Positions 34,106 to 42,389 of a stretch of DNA of 64,000 nt are shown here, piece after piece (position 1 is the first letter of the stretch; each line of letters opens with the position of its first letter). The DNA is from Marmoricola sp. (GTDB lineage: Bacteria > Actinomycetota > Actinomycetes > Propionibacteriales > Nocardioidaceae). The DNA is taken from contig JAOPXD010000056.1 of NCBI GenBank assembly GCA_025965315.1, positions 1 through 64,000 on the forward strand, in the 5' to 3' direction. Position numbers and translations under genes: made by a program. The notes under the pieces are model-generated. The model saw nothing but the letters and a program-made list of their open reading frames with translations, made no database searches and was not told the DNA's origin.

Positions 34106-35269
34106 TCAGCGCCCGAGCACCCAGAGCCCTGTGATCGCCCGAGCTCGCCCTACGCGGTCCAGCCCGCGCAGGTCGGCGACGCCGTGCTCCGTGACGATCA
34201 CCTCGACGTCGTGGCTCGGGGTGCTGACCGGTCCGGAAAGAGCGTCGACCAGTGTCGGCTTGCCGCGGTGGTGCGACGGCAACGCGATGATGCTCAAACC
34301 GCCGACCGAGCGGGCGCCGGCCGCTGCGTAGTCGGGGTGCCCCCCGACCCCGGCGACCACGGAGCCGTTCAGCATCTCGACGTTCACCTGGCCCTGGTCG
34401 TCGATCTCGAGCGCAGTGTTGACCGCGACGAACGGGACGCCGGTCGAGAGCCGGGTCGGGTCGTGGGTGAACTCCACCGGGTGCAGGATGCCGCGGCCGT
34501 CCGCCCACTCGAAGAGCTCCTGCCCACCCGCGAGGTAGGTGCCGATCGGTTCGCCGAGCAGCAGCCCGCGGCGGTCGAGGTCGACGACCCCGTCAGGCAG
34601 CAGCCCCGAGTCGATGAACACCGGGTGGTCCACCGCTTCGAGGATGGCGGTGCCCAGCGCCCCCGGTCCGACCTGCAGTCGCGCACCTTCGGGAACGAGT
34701 CCGACGACGTGCGCTGCGATGGCGTGGTGCACGTCCTTGGGCCCGGTGAAGTGCAGCGGCGGGACCGGGTCGATGTGCTCCCCGATCACCGTGACCTGAT
34801 CGGCCGGCAGGCCCGGACCTGCTGCGGCAGCCACCGAACCGCGCGCGAGGACGCCCGCGACCCGAGCCCCGGCGTCCACGGCGGCCGTCATCCAGGAGAC
34901 CTCGGTCCCGAACGCGAAGGAACCGTCGGGTCGCGGCACGACGGAGGCCACCAGCAGGTCGGGGCGCAACGGTCCGTGCAGCAGTGCCGGGACCCCCGAC
35001 CACCGGGTCGCAACCCCGCGCACCTCGCCGGCCTGCATCGCAGCCCGTACTCCCCAGCCGGACATGAACGCGACAACGTCCGAGAACGCCGCCATCTCCA
35101 GACCTGGGTCGGGAGTCGGTAACCAACCGAGGACCAGGCTGATGTCGCCGTGGGCCCGAGCGGCCGCCGTCAGGTCGGCCGAGACCGAGCGGGGGGCACC
35201 GAGCCCGTCACCGACGGCGACGCGCATCCTGGGCCGGACCAGGTCAGCCAGGTCTGCGGAGCCGCTCAT
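34106..35269 (-). CDS. Acetyl-CoA hydrolase/transferase family CoA-transferase, C-terminally truncated
   Basis: A 387-residue class I-type CoA-transferase with the C-terminal-domain motifs SGVPFVAVNTALEIDDQGQVN-type (here TGVPFVAVNTALEIDD), GGHPDYAAAGARS and VIVTEHGVADLRG. Family members normally continue after the RARAL segment with an AHPxxR stretch, but here the protein ends RARAITGLWVLGR. The lost tail coincides with the border of the Fic fragment, so a recombination event probably cut the 3' end. It may still be active, since the missing part is short. The ATG overlaps the upstream ACAD stop; it is the last gene of the operon from 41302. Confidence 0.82.
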   Translation of the reverse strand: MSGSADLADLVRPRMRVAVGDGLGAPRSVSADLTAAARAHGDISLVLGWLPTPDPGLEMAAFSDVVAFMSGWGVRAAMQAGEVRGVATRWSGVPALLHGPLRPDLLVASVVPRPDGSFAFGTEVSWMTAAVDAGARVAGVLARGSVAAAAGPGLPADQVTVIGEHIDPVPPLHFTGPKDVHHAIAAHVVGLVPEGARLQVGPGALGTAILEAVDHPVFIDSGLLPDGVVDLDRRGLLLGEPIGTYLAGGQELFEWADGRGILHPVEFTHDPTRLSTGVPFVAVNTALEIDDQGQVNVEMLNGSVVAGVGGHPDYAAAGARSVGGLSIIALPSHHRGKPTLVDALSGPVSTPSHDVEVIVTEHGVADLRGLDRVGRARAITGLWVLGR

Positions 35270-36402
35270 GCGCGCGGCGACGGTTCACGCGGCAGGCCGA
35301 GGATCCGTTCGGCGAGGATGTTGCGCTGGATCTCGCTGGTGCCACCGAGGATGGTCTGCGCGTGGCTGACGAGCATCCGTTGGACCAGCGGCTCGTCCTG
35401 CTCGGAGGCCAACGCATCTGGTCCGAGCGCTTCGATGCCCAGGTCGCCGATGGCTCGCTGGGTCTCGGCCGTCATCAGCTTGAGGACCGAGAAGGACGCG
35501 TCGCCGGGCTCGGCGCCCTCAGCGATCGCACGTTCCCAGGTGGTACGGAGCAGCCAGACCCGGACCCAGAGCTCGCTCACGCTGGCCCGCAGCGAGGCAC
35601 CGAGTCGCCCTCGGGACTCCGCAGCAGCGACCAGGTGCTCCAGGGCGCGGAACATCTCCACGGAGTTCGCGCCGAGGGAGAGTCGTTCACGCCCCAGGGT
35701 CGTGGTCGCGACCTTCCAGCCCTGGCCTTCGGCACCGATCAGCGCGTCCAGCGGAAGCACCGCACCCGTGAAGTAGACCTCGTTGAACTTGCTCTCCCCG
35801 TCCATCTGGCGCAGCGGCCGCACCTCGATGCCGGGGGTGTCCATCGAGACCACGAACATCGACAGGCCGGCGTGTCCGGACCCGCCCGTCCGCGCGAGCA
35901 GGATCCCGAAGTCCGAGCCGACTCCCCCGCTGGTCCACACCTTCTGTCCGTCGACAACCCAGCCTTCCGGAGTCTCGCGCGCGCGCGTGCGTACCGAAGC
36001 GAGGTCCGAACCGGCGTCCGGTTCGGAGAACAGCTGGCACCACAGGTGCTCGCCCGTCCTGATCGACGGCAGGTACGCCGACTTCTGCAGCTCCGAGCCG
36101 TACGCCATCAGGACCGGGCCCACCAGGTCGGGGCCGACGATGCTGAGCTGGCGCGGTACGTCAGCCCGTGCCGCCTCTTCGGCGAAAGCCGCCTGGTCGG
36201 CCACCGACGCGTCCCGTCCACCCCACTGCTCGGGCCAGTGCAAGCAGGCGTAGCCGGCCTCGGCAAGAAGTGCCTGCCAGGCACGACCGGTCGGGACGTC
36301 GCCGGCCTGGGGCGTCGGACCGTAGTCGTGCAGTCCTTCCGGTCCCTGCGTCGCGGCGAGCCAGGCCCGCACCTCGGCGCGGAATCCGGACGGCTCGCTC
36401 AT
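35266..36402 (-). CDS. Acyl-CoA dehydrogenase, large-type subunit
   Basis: A 378-residue ACAD with WPEQWGGRDAS, FSEPDAGSDLASV, GQKVWTSGGVGSDF and the C-terminal TILGGTSEIQRNILAERILGLPRE. It lacks a clear GGxGxxxE catalytic segment, as expected for the FAD-binding member of a heteromeric pair. The likely partner is the product of 37981 in the same operon, which has the catalytic segment but lacks these FAD motifs. ATG overlaps the thiolase stop (ATGA). Confidence 0.87.
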   Translation of the reverse strand: MSEPSGFRAEVRAWLAATQGPEGLHDYGPTPQAGDVPTGRAWQALLAEAGYACLHWPEQWGGRDASVADQAAFAEEAARADVPRQLSIVGPDLVGPVLMAYGSELQKSAYLPSIRTGEHLWCQLFSEPDAGSDLASVRTRARETPEGWVVDGQKVWTSGGVGSDFGILLARTGGSGHAGLSMFVVSMDTPGIEVRPLRQMDGESKFNEVYFTGAVLPLDALIGAEGQGWKVATTTLGRERLSLGANSVEMFRALEHLVAAAESRGRLGASLRASVSELWVRVWLLRTTWERAIAEGAEPGDASFSVLKLMTAETQRAIGDLGIEALGPDALASEQDEPLVQRMLVSHAQTILGGTSEIQRNILAERILGLPREPSPRA

Positions 36403-37547
36403 GTCGACAGGATGGTCACGGCCGCGGTGCCGGGCGACCCGTAGAGCTGGGCGTAGCCGACCTTCGCGCCCTCGACCTGACGACCGCCGGCGCGACCGCG
36501 CAGCTGGGTGGTCAGCTCGAACACCTGGCGCAGCCCGGAGGCACCGACCGGCTCCCCGTTGGCGAGCAGGCCGCCGTCGGTGTTGACCGGCATCCGGCCA
36601 CCGATCTCGGTGGCGCCCTCGGCGATCAGCTTCTCCTGGTCACCGTCGGCGCAGAACCCGTTCTCGGCCATGTGGATGATCTCCGAGCCGGCGTCGGTGT
36701 CCTGGAGTTGGATCACGTCGACGTCCTCGGGACCGATCCCCGCCAGCTCGTACGCCGCCCGCGAGGCGTAGACCGTCGGGCTGAGGTCGGCCTCGATCGG
36801 CAGCGACGGGCTGAGCAGCTCGAACGCCCCTTCCTTGCGGGAGAACAGCGTGCTCGCCTTGAGGAAGACCGGCGTGCCGCCGTACCGGTGCGCCTGGTCG
36901 GCGCGGCAGACCACAGCGGCGGCGGCGCCCTCGTCGGGACCGCAGTACATGTACTGGCGCAGCGGGTAGTTCAGCACCGGCGAGGCCAGGATCTCCTCGA
37001 CCGACATCTGCTTGTTGCGCCAGGCGTACCCCGTCCGCTCGCCGTTGCGGAACGCCTTGACGGCCACCCGTGCGAGCGTCTCGTGGGAGATGCCGTGATC
37101 GTTCATGTAGCGGTTGATCTTCATGCCGAAGAAGTGCGTGGTCAGGAAGAGTCCCGCCTCGCCGTACCAGTCCGGGAGACCGGAGACCGAGGGGTGCGCG
37201 GAGAACGCGCCGCGCGGGTGCTTGTCCAGGCCGACCGCGACGGCGACGTCAGCCTCGCCGAGGCGCACCGAGTTCGCTGCTTGCGCGAGAACGTTGCCGC
37301 CCGAGGCGCAGCCGGTGAAGGTCGAGCGTGCCGGGATGCCGGTCAGGCCGAGCAGCCCGGTGATCGCCTCGGGGTTGAAGACCTCCATGCTCGAGGCCCA
37401 CAGCGAGCCCACGTCGCCCCACGCGACGCCTGCGTCGCCGAGGGCGTCGATGACGGCGTCCTCGCCCATCTGCAGCGCGGACTTGCCGTCGTAGCGGCCG
37501 AAGGGGTGCATCCCCACGCCGATGATCGCAATGTCGTCGGTGCTCAT
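36399..37547 (-). CDS. Thiolase-superfamily lipid-transfer-type protein with altered active site
   Basis: A 382-residue thiolase-fold protein. A Cys is kept at the nucleophile position (Cys80 in TFTGCASGGN), but the His of HDxF is replaced (IQLQDTDAG) and the GHPxGATG His is also lost (NGEPVGASG). A normal thiolase reaction is therefore doubtful; the protein may instead catalyse a related C-C cleavage as the Ltp3/Ltp4 group does, or serve a different role. It overlaps by four bases with a DUF35-like gene upstream and with an ACAD downstream. Confidence 0.82.
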   Translation of the reverse strand: MSTDDIAIIGVGMHPFGRYDGKSALQMGEDAVIDALGDAGVAWGDVGSLWASSMEVFNPEAITGLLGLTGIPARSTFTGCASGGNVLAQAANSVRLGEADVAVAVGLDKHPRGAFSAHPSVSGLPDWYGEAGLFLTTHFFGMKINRYMNDHGISHETLARVAVKAFRNGERTGYAWRNKQMSVEEILASPVLNYPLRQYMYCGPDEGAAAAVVCRADQAHRYGGTPVFLKASTLFSRKEGAFELLSPSLPIEADLSPTVYASRAAYELAGIGPEDVDVIQLQDTDAGSEIIHMAENGFCADGDQEKLIAEGATEIGGRMPVNTDGGLLANGEPVGASGLRQVFELTTQLRGRAGGRQVEGAKVGYAQLYGSPGTAAVTILST

Positions 37548-37984
37548 GCGGTGTCTCCGTCCTGGACCGGCGCGAACGCGTAGATCATGGTTTCGTTGCC
37601 GTCCGCGTCGAGACCGAACGGCACGATCCGCAGCTCCATCTCCTGGCCGATGCTGAGCTTGTCCGGATCGGGCTCGGTGAGGCGGGCCTCGATCTTCAAC
37701 GCCCCGGGCAGCTCCACGTAGCCGACCGAGAACGGCTGGAACGACTTGACGTCGTCGTTGCCCGCGTACGGCGGCGCCGGTGGCCGGAACACCTGCGAGG
37801 TGAACGTCCACAAGGTCCCGCGACGTGGCAGCTCCACCTTCTCGAGCTCCTCCCGTACGCCGCCGACGAGTCGGTGGGAGCGGTACGGGAACTCGAGCTT
37901 CCCGTCGGAACCCTTGCCGGCGATCAGGCTCGGCGAGTCGGACGGCCAGGTGAAGAGGTCCGGGGCGATCGGGACTTGGGTCAT
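37544..37984 (-). CDS. OB-fold DUF35-like protein lacking the zinc ribbon
   Basis: A 146-residue protein with the OB-fold pattern of DUF35 partners (RRGTLWTFTSQVFRPPAPPY; FSVGYVELPGALKIEARL). It contains no Cys at all: the place of the zinc ribbon reads GKGSDGKLEFPYRSHRLVGG. It overlaps both the ACAD upstream and the thiolase-like gene downstream (ATGA at each junction), so it is most likely the obligate partner of the product of 36399. Confidence 0.78.
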   Translation of the reverse strand: MTQVPIAPDLFTWPSDSPSLIAGKGSDGKLEFPYRSHRLVGGVREELEKVELPRRGTLWTFTSQVFRPPAPPYAGNDDVKSFQPFSVGYVELPGALKIEARLTEPDPDKLSIGQEMELRIVPFGLDADGNETMIYAFAPVQDGDTA

Positions 37985-39111
37985 GACGTGACTCCTTGGG
38001 TGGCGAGGATCGGAACGAGGTCGACGAGCTGGGCCCGGTGCTCTGCGGGGGTGCCGAGAAGTACTGCCGATCCGCGGGAGCGCTTCACGTGCAGCTGGGC
38101 CGGGTGCTCCCAGGTGAAGCCGATACCGCCGTGGACCTGGACGTTGTCCGACGCGCAGCGCAGATAGGCCTCCGAGCAGACCGAGGATGCGATCAGGACG
38201 AGCAGGCTCGCCTCAGCGGCCTCAGTGGCCTCGTCGTCGAGCGCGCGCGCCGCGGCCCAGACAGCCGAGCGCGCCGACTCGACGGCGACGAGCATGTCGG
38301 CGCACTTGTGCTTGATCGCCTGGAAGGACCCGATCGGACGACCGAACTGGTGCCGGGTCTTTGCGTAGCCGACGGCCATGTCGAGCGCGGCCGCAGCTCC
38401 GCCGACCTGTTCGGCGGCCAGCGCGACCATCGCTGCGGCCAAGGCCGCGTCGGCCGCGGAGGCTCCGGCGCCAGCATCACCGACCAGGACGGCCGGGGTG
38501 TCCGCGAGCTCCAGGGCAGCGATCCGCCGGGTGAGGTCCGAGGTCGCGATCGTGGTTACGGCTGCGCCGGGCGCGGCGCTCAGCCCCTCGACCGCGAACA
38601 ACGACGGGCCTTCCGGCGTCGCGGCGAGCAGGACGAGCAGGTCTGCGCTCGCGCCGTCGAGCAGGTGCGCGATCGCGCCGGTCAGCAACCAGCCGTCCCC
38701 GGCGCGACGAGCGGTCACCGAGGACCCGGCGTCCAGCGCGGCGGTCGCAGTCAGGGTGCCGTCGACGATTCCGGGGAGCCAGCGCTCGCAGGCACCCGGG
38801 TCCCCAGAGGCCAGCAGCGCGCCGGCACCGAGCACGACGGTCGCGAGGTAGGGCGTGCACGCGAGCGAGCGCCCGAGCTCCTCGCAGACGATCGCGAGCT
38901 CGGCGTACCCGGCACCGGAGCCGCCGTAAGCCTCGGGGACCGCCAGTCCCTGCAGGCCGAGCTCGTCGGCGAAGGTGACCCACAGCACGAGGTCGTGGCC
39001 GGACGGGGACTCCATCGCCTCCCGGACCGCTGGCTCGGCGGACCGCTTCTCGAGCAGCCTGCGGACCACGGCACCGAGCTCGCGTCGGTCCTCGAGGGAC
39101 GACGTGCTCAC
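37981..39111 (-). CDS. Acyl-CoA dehydrogenase, partner subunit
   Basis: A 376-residue ACAD with AVPEAYGGSGAGYAEL near the N-terminus, a degenerate beta domain, the interface helix RHQFGRPIGSFQAIKHKCAD and the catalytic segment QVHGGIGFTWEHPAQLHVKR. GTG 39111 is taken as the start because it overlaps the stop of the upstream glyoxalase-like gene (GTGA). It resembles the product of 32649 closely enough to suggest duplication of an ACAD pair within the island. Confidence 0.86.
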   Translation of the reverse strand: MSTSSLEDRRELGAVVRRLLEKRSAEPAVREAMESPSGHDLVLWVTFADELGLQGLAVPEAYGGSGAGYAELAIVCEELGRSLACTPYLATVVLGAGALLASGDPGACERWLPGIVDGTLTATAALDAGSSVTARRAGDGWLLTGAIAHLLDGASADLLVLLAATPEGPSLFAVEGLSAAPGAAVTTIATSDLTRRIAALELADTPAVLVGDAGAGASAADAALAAAMVALAAEQVGGAAAALDMAVGYAKTRHQFGRPIGSFQAIKHKCADMLVAVESARSAVWAAARALDDEATEAAEASLLVLIASSVCSEAYLRCASDNVQVHGGIGFTWEHPAQLHVKRSRGSAVLLGTPAEHRAQLVDLVPILATQGVTS

Positions 39112-40055
39112 CACTGCACCTCGGCCGCCGGCTGCTGGGGTCGCCTCACGGCGGACCGCGGGCGCTCCACCATCTCGATCACGATCCCGTCCGGGTCGGC
39201 GAGGAAGAGCACGGTGAAGCCGCCGGTCGCGATGTCGGGCATCGGGATGTAGACGGGCTCCGGGATGTCCGCGCCGAGGGCGACCAGCGCGGCGTACGAC
39301 GCCCGCACGTCCTCGACCGCCAGCGCGACCCGGAAGACGCCCTGCGCGTTGGCGACCTTGCGTGGAGCCGACGCGCCAGCGTCCTCGACGAGCTCGATCG
39401 AGAACGTCGGGTCCTCGGGAATCATCAGGGACGCTCCGTGTGCGGTCGCATCGGTCCCGCCCAGGGCGGCGAAGCCGATCCGCTCGTACCAGACCCGGGA
39501 CCGGTCCAGGTCCGAGCAGCGCAGCCGGACGTGCGAGAACAGGCCACCCTCCGGGTCGTCCGGAGCCGGGGCGATCTCCACGAGGTCGACCCGGATCCCG
39601 TCGGGATCGAGGCGCGTGCACGTCGGCCGGGTGCGACCACGCACGGTCGTCGGCTCCGGGTCAGCAGCCGGCAGCGCGCCGAGCCGGATACCGATCGCCT
39701 CGAAGCCGAGCCGGGTGCCGTCGGACGGCGGCTCGGCCACCGTAACCGGGCGGAGCCATTCGACGAGCTCGAGGGCCGGTGCTGCCCGGGGCCCACGGGC
39801 GTCGAAGGTGAAGTCGGTTCGGCTCGCCGTGTGCTCGCCCAGGCCCATCGGGGTCGCGTCCGTGTCGTCGCTCAGGTTGGTCATCCGGAGCGCCAGGCCG
39901 AGCGGGTCGTAGAACGCCACCGCGGCAGCGGCGTCGACCGTGTTCACGTTGCAGTGCAGCACCGCGTGCACGGCCTCGGCGTGCGGGATCCGGGGGCCGG
40001 ACGGGGCCATCAGCACGACCTCGTCGAGCGACGATGACGGACCGTCCGGCGTCAC
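39108..40055 (-). CDS. Two-domain VOC (glyoxalase/dioxygenase-fold) protein
   Basis: A 315-residue protein with two vicinal-oxygen-chelate halves: residues about 25-165 (HAVLHCNVNTVDAAAAVAFY) and about 170-300 (SHVRLRCSDLDRSRVWYERI, ending FLADPDGIVIEMVERP). The arrangement recalls extradiol dioxygenases, epimerases and glyoxalase-like enzymes. The metal ligands in each half are His and Glu candidates (HVRL, IEMVE). Substrate is unknown. The GTG at 40055 overlaps the CoA-transferase stop. In this operon it could act as a ring-modifying enzyme or an acyl-CoA epimerase. Confidence 0.75.
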   Translation of the reverse strand: MTPDGPSSSLDEVVLMAPSGPRIPHAEAVHAVLHCNVNTVDAAAAVAFYDPLGLALRMTNLSDDTDATPMGLGEHTASRTDFTFDARGPRAAPALELVEWLRPVTVAEPPSDGTRLGFEAIGIRLGALPAADPEPTTVRGRTRPTCTRLDPDGIRVDLVEIAPAPDDPEGGLFSHVRLRCSDLDRSRVWYERIGFAALGGTDATAHGASLMIPEDPTFSIELVEDAGASAPRKVANAQGVFRVALAVEDVRASYAALVALGADIPEPVYIPMPDIATGGFTVLFLADPDGIVIEMVERPRSAVRRPQQPAAEVQW

Positions 40056-41302
40056 AGGATGGCGCCCTTCGCCTTCAGCTCGGCGATCTCGTCCCAGCCG
40101 ATCCCGGCCTCGACGAGGATCAGCTCGGTGTGCTCGCCGTGCTCGGGAGCCCTCGTCTCGGCGTTCGGTCGCTGATCGAACTGGACCGGACTGTCCACCA
40201 CGGCGAACTCGTGACCGGCACCGTCCACCAGCCGGGGCAGGTAGCCGTTCGCGACCACCTGCGGATCGTCGTGCACCTCGAGCGCCGTGCGCATGACGTC
40301 CCAGACGCCGTCGAAGCCCTCGAGCTGCTTCTCCCAGTGGGTGAGGGTCTGCGACCCGATCGTCTTGCGCAGCTCGGCGACGCAGTCCTTGCGGTTCGCG
40401 AACCGCACCGGCGCCGAGGAGTAGCGCTCGTCGGTGATCAGGTCCTCGCGGCCGAGCCGGGTGCAGACGTCGGCCCAGAAGCGGTCGGCCTGCAGCAGCA
40501 CGAAGACGATGTGCCGGTCGTCCGAGGTCCTGTAGATGTTCGTGACCGGGTTCGGCATCTCGGAGAGGTCGAACTTCGGCATCGGCGCACCCGTGACACC
40601 GGCTGCCACGATGTCCGTCGAGATCTGCCACATCGCGGTGTTCAGCAGCGAGACGTCGACGACCGAGGGCACGCCTGTCCGCTCACGCTTGAACAGGGCC
40701 GCGGCGACGCCGGACGCCAGCGCGAACCCACCGAAGAGGTCTCCGAAGGCCGGGCGCTGGATCGGCGGGTAGCCGCCGTCGAGCGGAGAATACGCATCGC
40801 CGATCCCGCCACGGGCCCAGTACGCCGCCAGGTCGAAGCCGCCACGATTCGCCTCGTCGCCCTGCGAGCCGTAGCCGTGGCCCCGGGCGTAGATGATCTT
40901 CGGGTTGCGTGCGCGCACCGCGTCGACATCGACACCTAGCCGCTCCCTGGAGTCCGGCAGCAGGTTCGTGATGAACACGTCCGCGGTCTCGATGAGCTTC
41001 ATCAGCACCTCGAGCCCCTCGGGGGTGCCCACGTTGATCCCGATGCTGCGCTTGCCGCGGTTCGGCTGCTCGATGAAATGGTTGACCTGACCCGCGCCAG
41101 GAACCATCCCGGAGCTGATCAGGGCACGCTGCGGGTCACCGGTCTCCGGGTGCTCGACCTTGAGCACGTCGGCTCCCCAGTCTGCAAGGACGGCCCCGCT
41201 GGTCGGGACGAACGTCCAGGCGGCGAGCTCGACGACCCGAACACCTTCCAGGACCTTGGACTGCTGCTCGCCGGGCTGGTCGGTCTGGCTGGCGTTGCTC
41301 AT
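40052..41302 (-). CDS. CaiB/BaiF class III CoA-transferase
   Basis: A 416-residue CoA-transferase of full length. It starts with LEGVRVVELAAWTFVP, contains ADWGADVLKVEHPETGDP and the stretch PAFGDLFGGFALASGVAAAL with the Asp that forms the acyl-enzyme in this class. It moves CoA between carboxylic acids without ATP. ATG 41302 is preferred over an in-frame start at 41365, since GAGGTG lies in front of it and the family N-terminus begins shortly after. First gene of a seven-gene operon (40052 back to 34106), downstream of the operator at 41368. Confidence 0.87.
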   Translation of the reverse strand: MSNASQTDQPGEQQSKVLEGVRVVELAAWTFVPTSGAVLADWGADVLKVEHPETGDPQRALISSGMVPGAGQVNHFIEQPNRGKRSIGINVGTPEGLEVLMKLIETADVFITNLLPDSRERLGVDVDAVRARNPKIIYARGHGYGSQGDEANRGGFDLAAYWARGGIGDAYSPLDGGYPPIQRPAFGDLFGGFALASGVAAALFKRERTGVPSVVDVSLLNTAMWQISTDIVAAGVTGAPMPKFDLSEMPNPVTNIYRTSDDRHIVFVLLQADRFWADVCTRLGREDLITDERYSSAPVRFANRKDCVAELRKTIGSQTLTHWEKQLEGFDGVWDVMRTALEVHDDPQVVANGYLPRLVDGAGHEFAVVDSPVQFDQRPNAETRAPEHGEHTELILVEAGIGWDEIAELKAKGAIL

Positions 41303-41367
41303 GATGCACACCTCGGTGTCGTGGCGGCTCGTGCCGCAGGTCCTGTGTCGCTCGACGCTATCCATAT

Positions 41368-41383
41368 TTGACGGTTATGCCAA
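41368..41383. promoter_or_regulatory. Island operator, copy 5 (TTGAC-GGTTAT-GCCAA)
   Basis: One mismatch in the right half-site. It lies 66 bases ahead of the CoA-transferase start and just downstream of the LLM gene stop at 41409, so it would control the seven-gene operon. Confidence 0.6.
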
Positions 41384-41408
41384 GTACCTGCTCGCGCTGA
41401 TCCAGACC

Positions 41409-42326
41409 TCAGCTTCTCGACAGCCCGCGGCCCACGGCTGCGATGTCCGCGATGCATTGATCGGCAGATCGGGCGGACGACTGCCAGGTCAGCCAGGTGA
41501 CGCCGGCCGCCTCGTAGCCGTCGCCCCCGGACCGGATGAATTCCAGCAGGTCGACAGCCGCACCCACCCCCTTCGGAGCGAGGCAGACCTCGAAGCCGGG
41601 GACTCTTCCGGCGGTAGCCCGCTGGTCGCGGACCTCGGCGACCTGCTCAGCGATCTGATCGGCTCCGAGAAGGACGTCGGTCCCGGTGATCGCGGCCTGG
41701 TCCGCGGTCTGCTCGAACGGCATCCAGCCGTCCCCCAGCTCGGCGACCCGACGACGGGCGCGTCGACTGTTCCCGCCGATCCAGATCGGCGGACCGGGTC
41801 TCTGGACGGGCGGCGGAAGGGACTGGTTGGTGCCGGAATCACCGCGGGCCACCCGTGCACGGGCGTGAAACGGCTCGCCGGTCCACACCTCGCGGATGTC
41901 GCGAACGGCGTTGTCGAAAGCCGCGCCGCGCTTCTCGAAGTCCGCCCCCAGCGCTGCGAACTCCTCGGCGACGTAGCCTGCGCCCATCCCCAGCGTCACC
42001 CGGCCGCGCGAGATCACGTCCAGGCTGGAGGCGGCCTTGGCGATCAGGTACGGGTGCCGGTAGGAAGCGATCGCGAGGTTGGTGTGCAACCGGATCCGCG
42101 AGGTCCGCGCAGCCATCGCAGCCAGGGCCACGAACGGATCGAAGCTCTGGTGCCCACCCTGGGACAACCAGGTGCTACCCGGGACCGGGTGGTCCGGCAT
42201 CCCGATGCCGTCGAGACCGGCATCCTCGACGGCGGCCGCGATGTCCACCAGCTCGTGCGGTCCGGCCCAACGGGCCCAGTGCTTCACCGACCCCATCGGC
42301 AGGTCGAAGCTGATCTTCAGGGACAC
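41409..42326 (-). CDS. LLM-class (luciferase-like) F420-type oxidoreductase
   Basis: A 305-residue TIM-barrel protein with MPDHPVPGSTW, the conserved AAMAARTSRIRLHTNL, TLGMGAGYVAEEF and PIWIGGNSRRA, typical of the luciferase-like superfamily that in actinobacteria mostly uses coenzyme F420 or FMN. It probably performs a redox step or monooxygenation on an island intermediate. The start is GTG at 42326 after GAGGAGA. It is a single-gene unit with the operator at 42361 just 35 bases upstream. Confidence 0.85.
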   Translation of the reverse strand: MSLKISFDLPMGSVKHWARWAGPHELVDIAAAVEDAGLDGIGMPDHPVPGSTWLSQGGHQSFDPFVALAAMAARTSRIRLHTNLAIASYRHPYLIAKAASSLDVISRGRVTLGMGAGYVAEEFAALGADFEKRGAAFDNAVRDIREVWTGEPFHARARVARGDSGTNQSLPPPVQRPGPPIWIGGNSRRARRRVAELGDGWMPFEQTADQAAITGTDVLLGADQIAEQVAEVRDQRATAGRVPGFEVCLAPKGVGAAVDLLEFIRSGGDGYEAAGVTWLTWQSSARSADQCIADIAAVGRGLSRS

Positions 42327-42360
42327 AGGATCTCCTCGAGTACGCCCGGCGCCATCAAAT

Positions 42361-42376
42361 CTGACTGTTTCGTCAA
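42361..42376. promoter_or_regulatory. Island operator, copy 6 (CTGAC-TGTTTC-GTCAA)
   Basis: One half-site mismatch; the reverse complement TTGACGAAACAGTCAG follows the A-rich consensus. It lies between the LLM start (42326) and the stop of the ACAD gene at 42390. Confidence 0.65.
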
Positions 42377-42389
42377 TCTCATTCGACTC

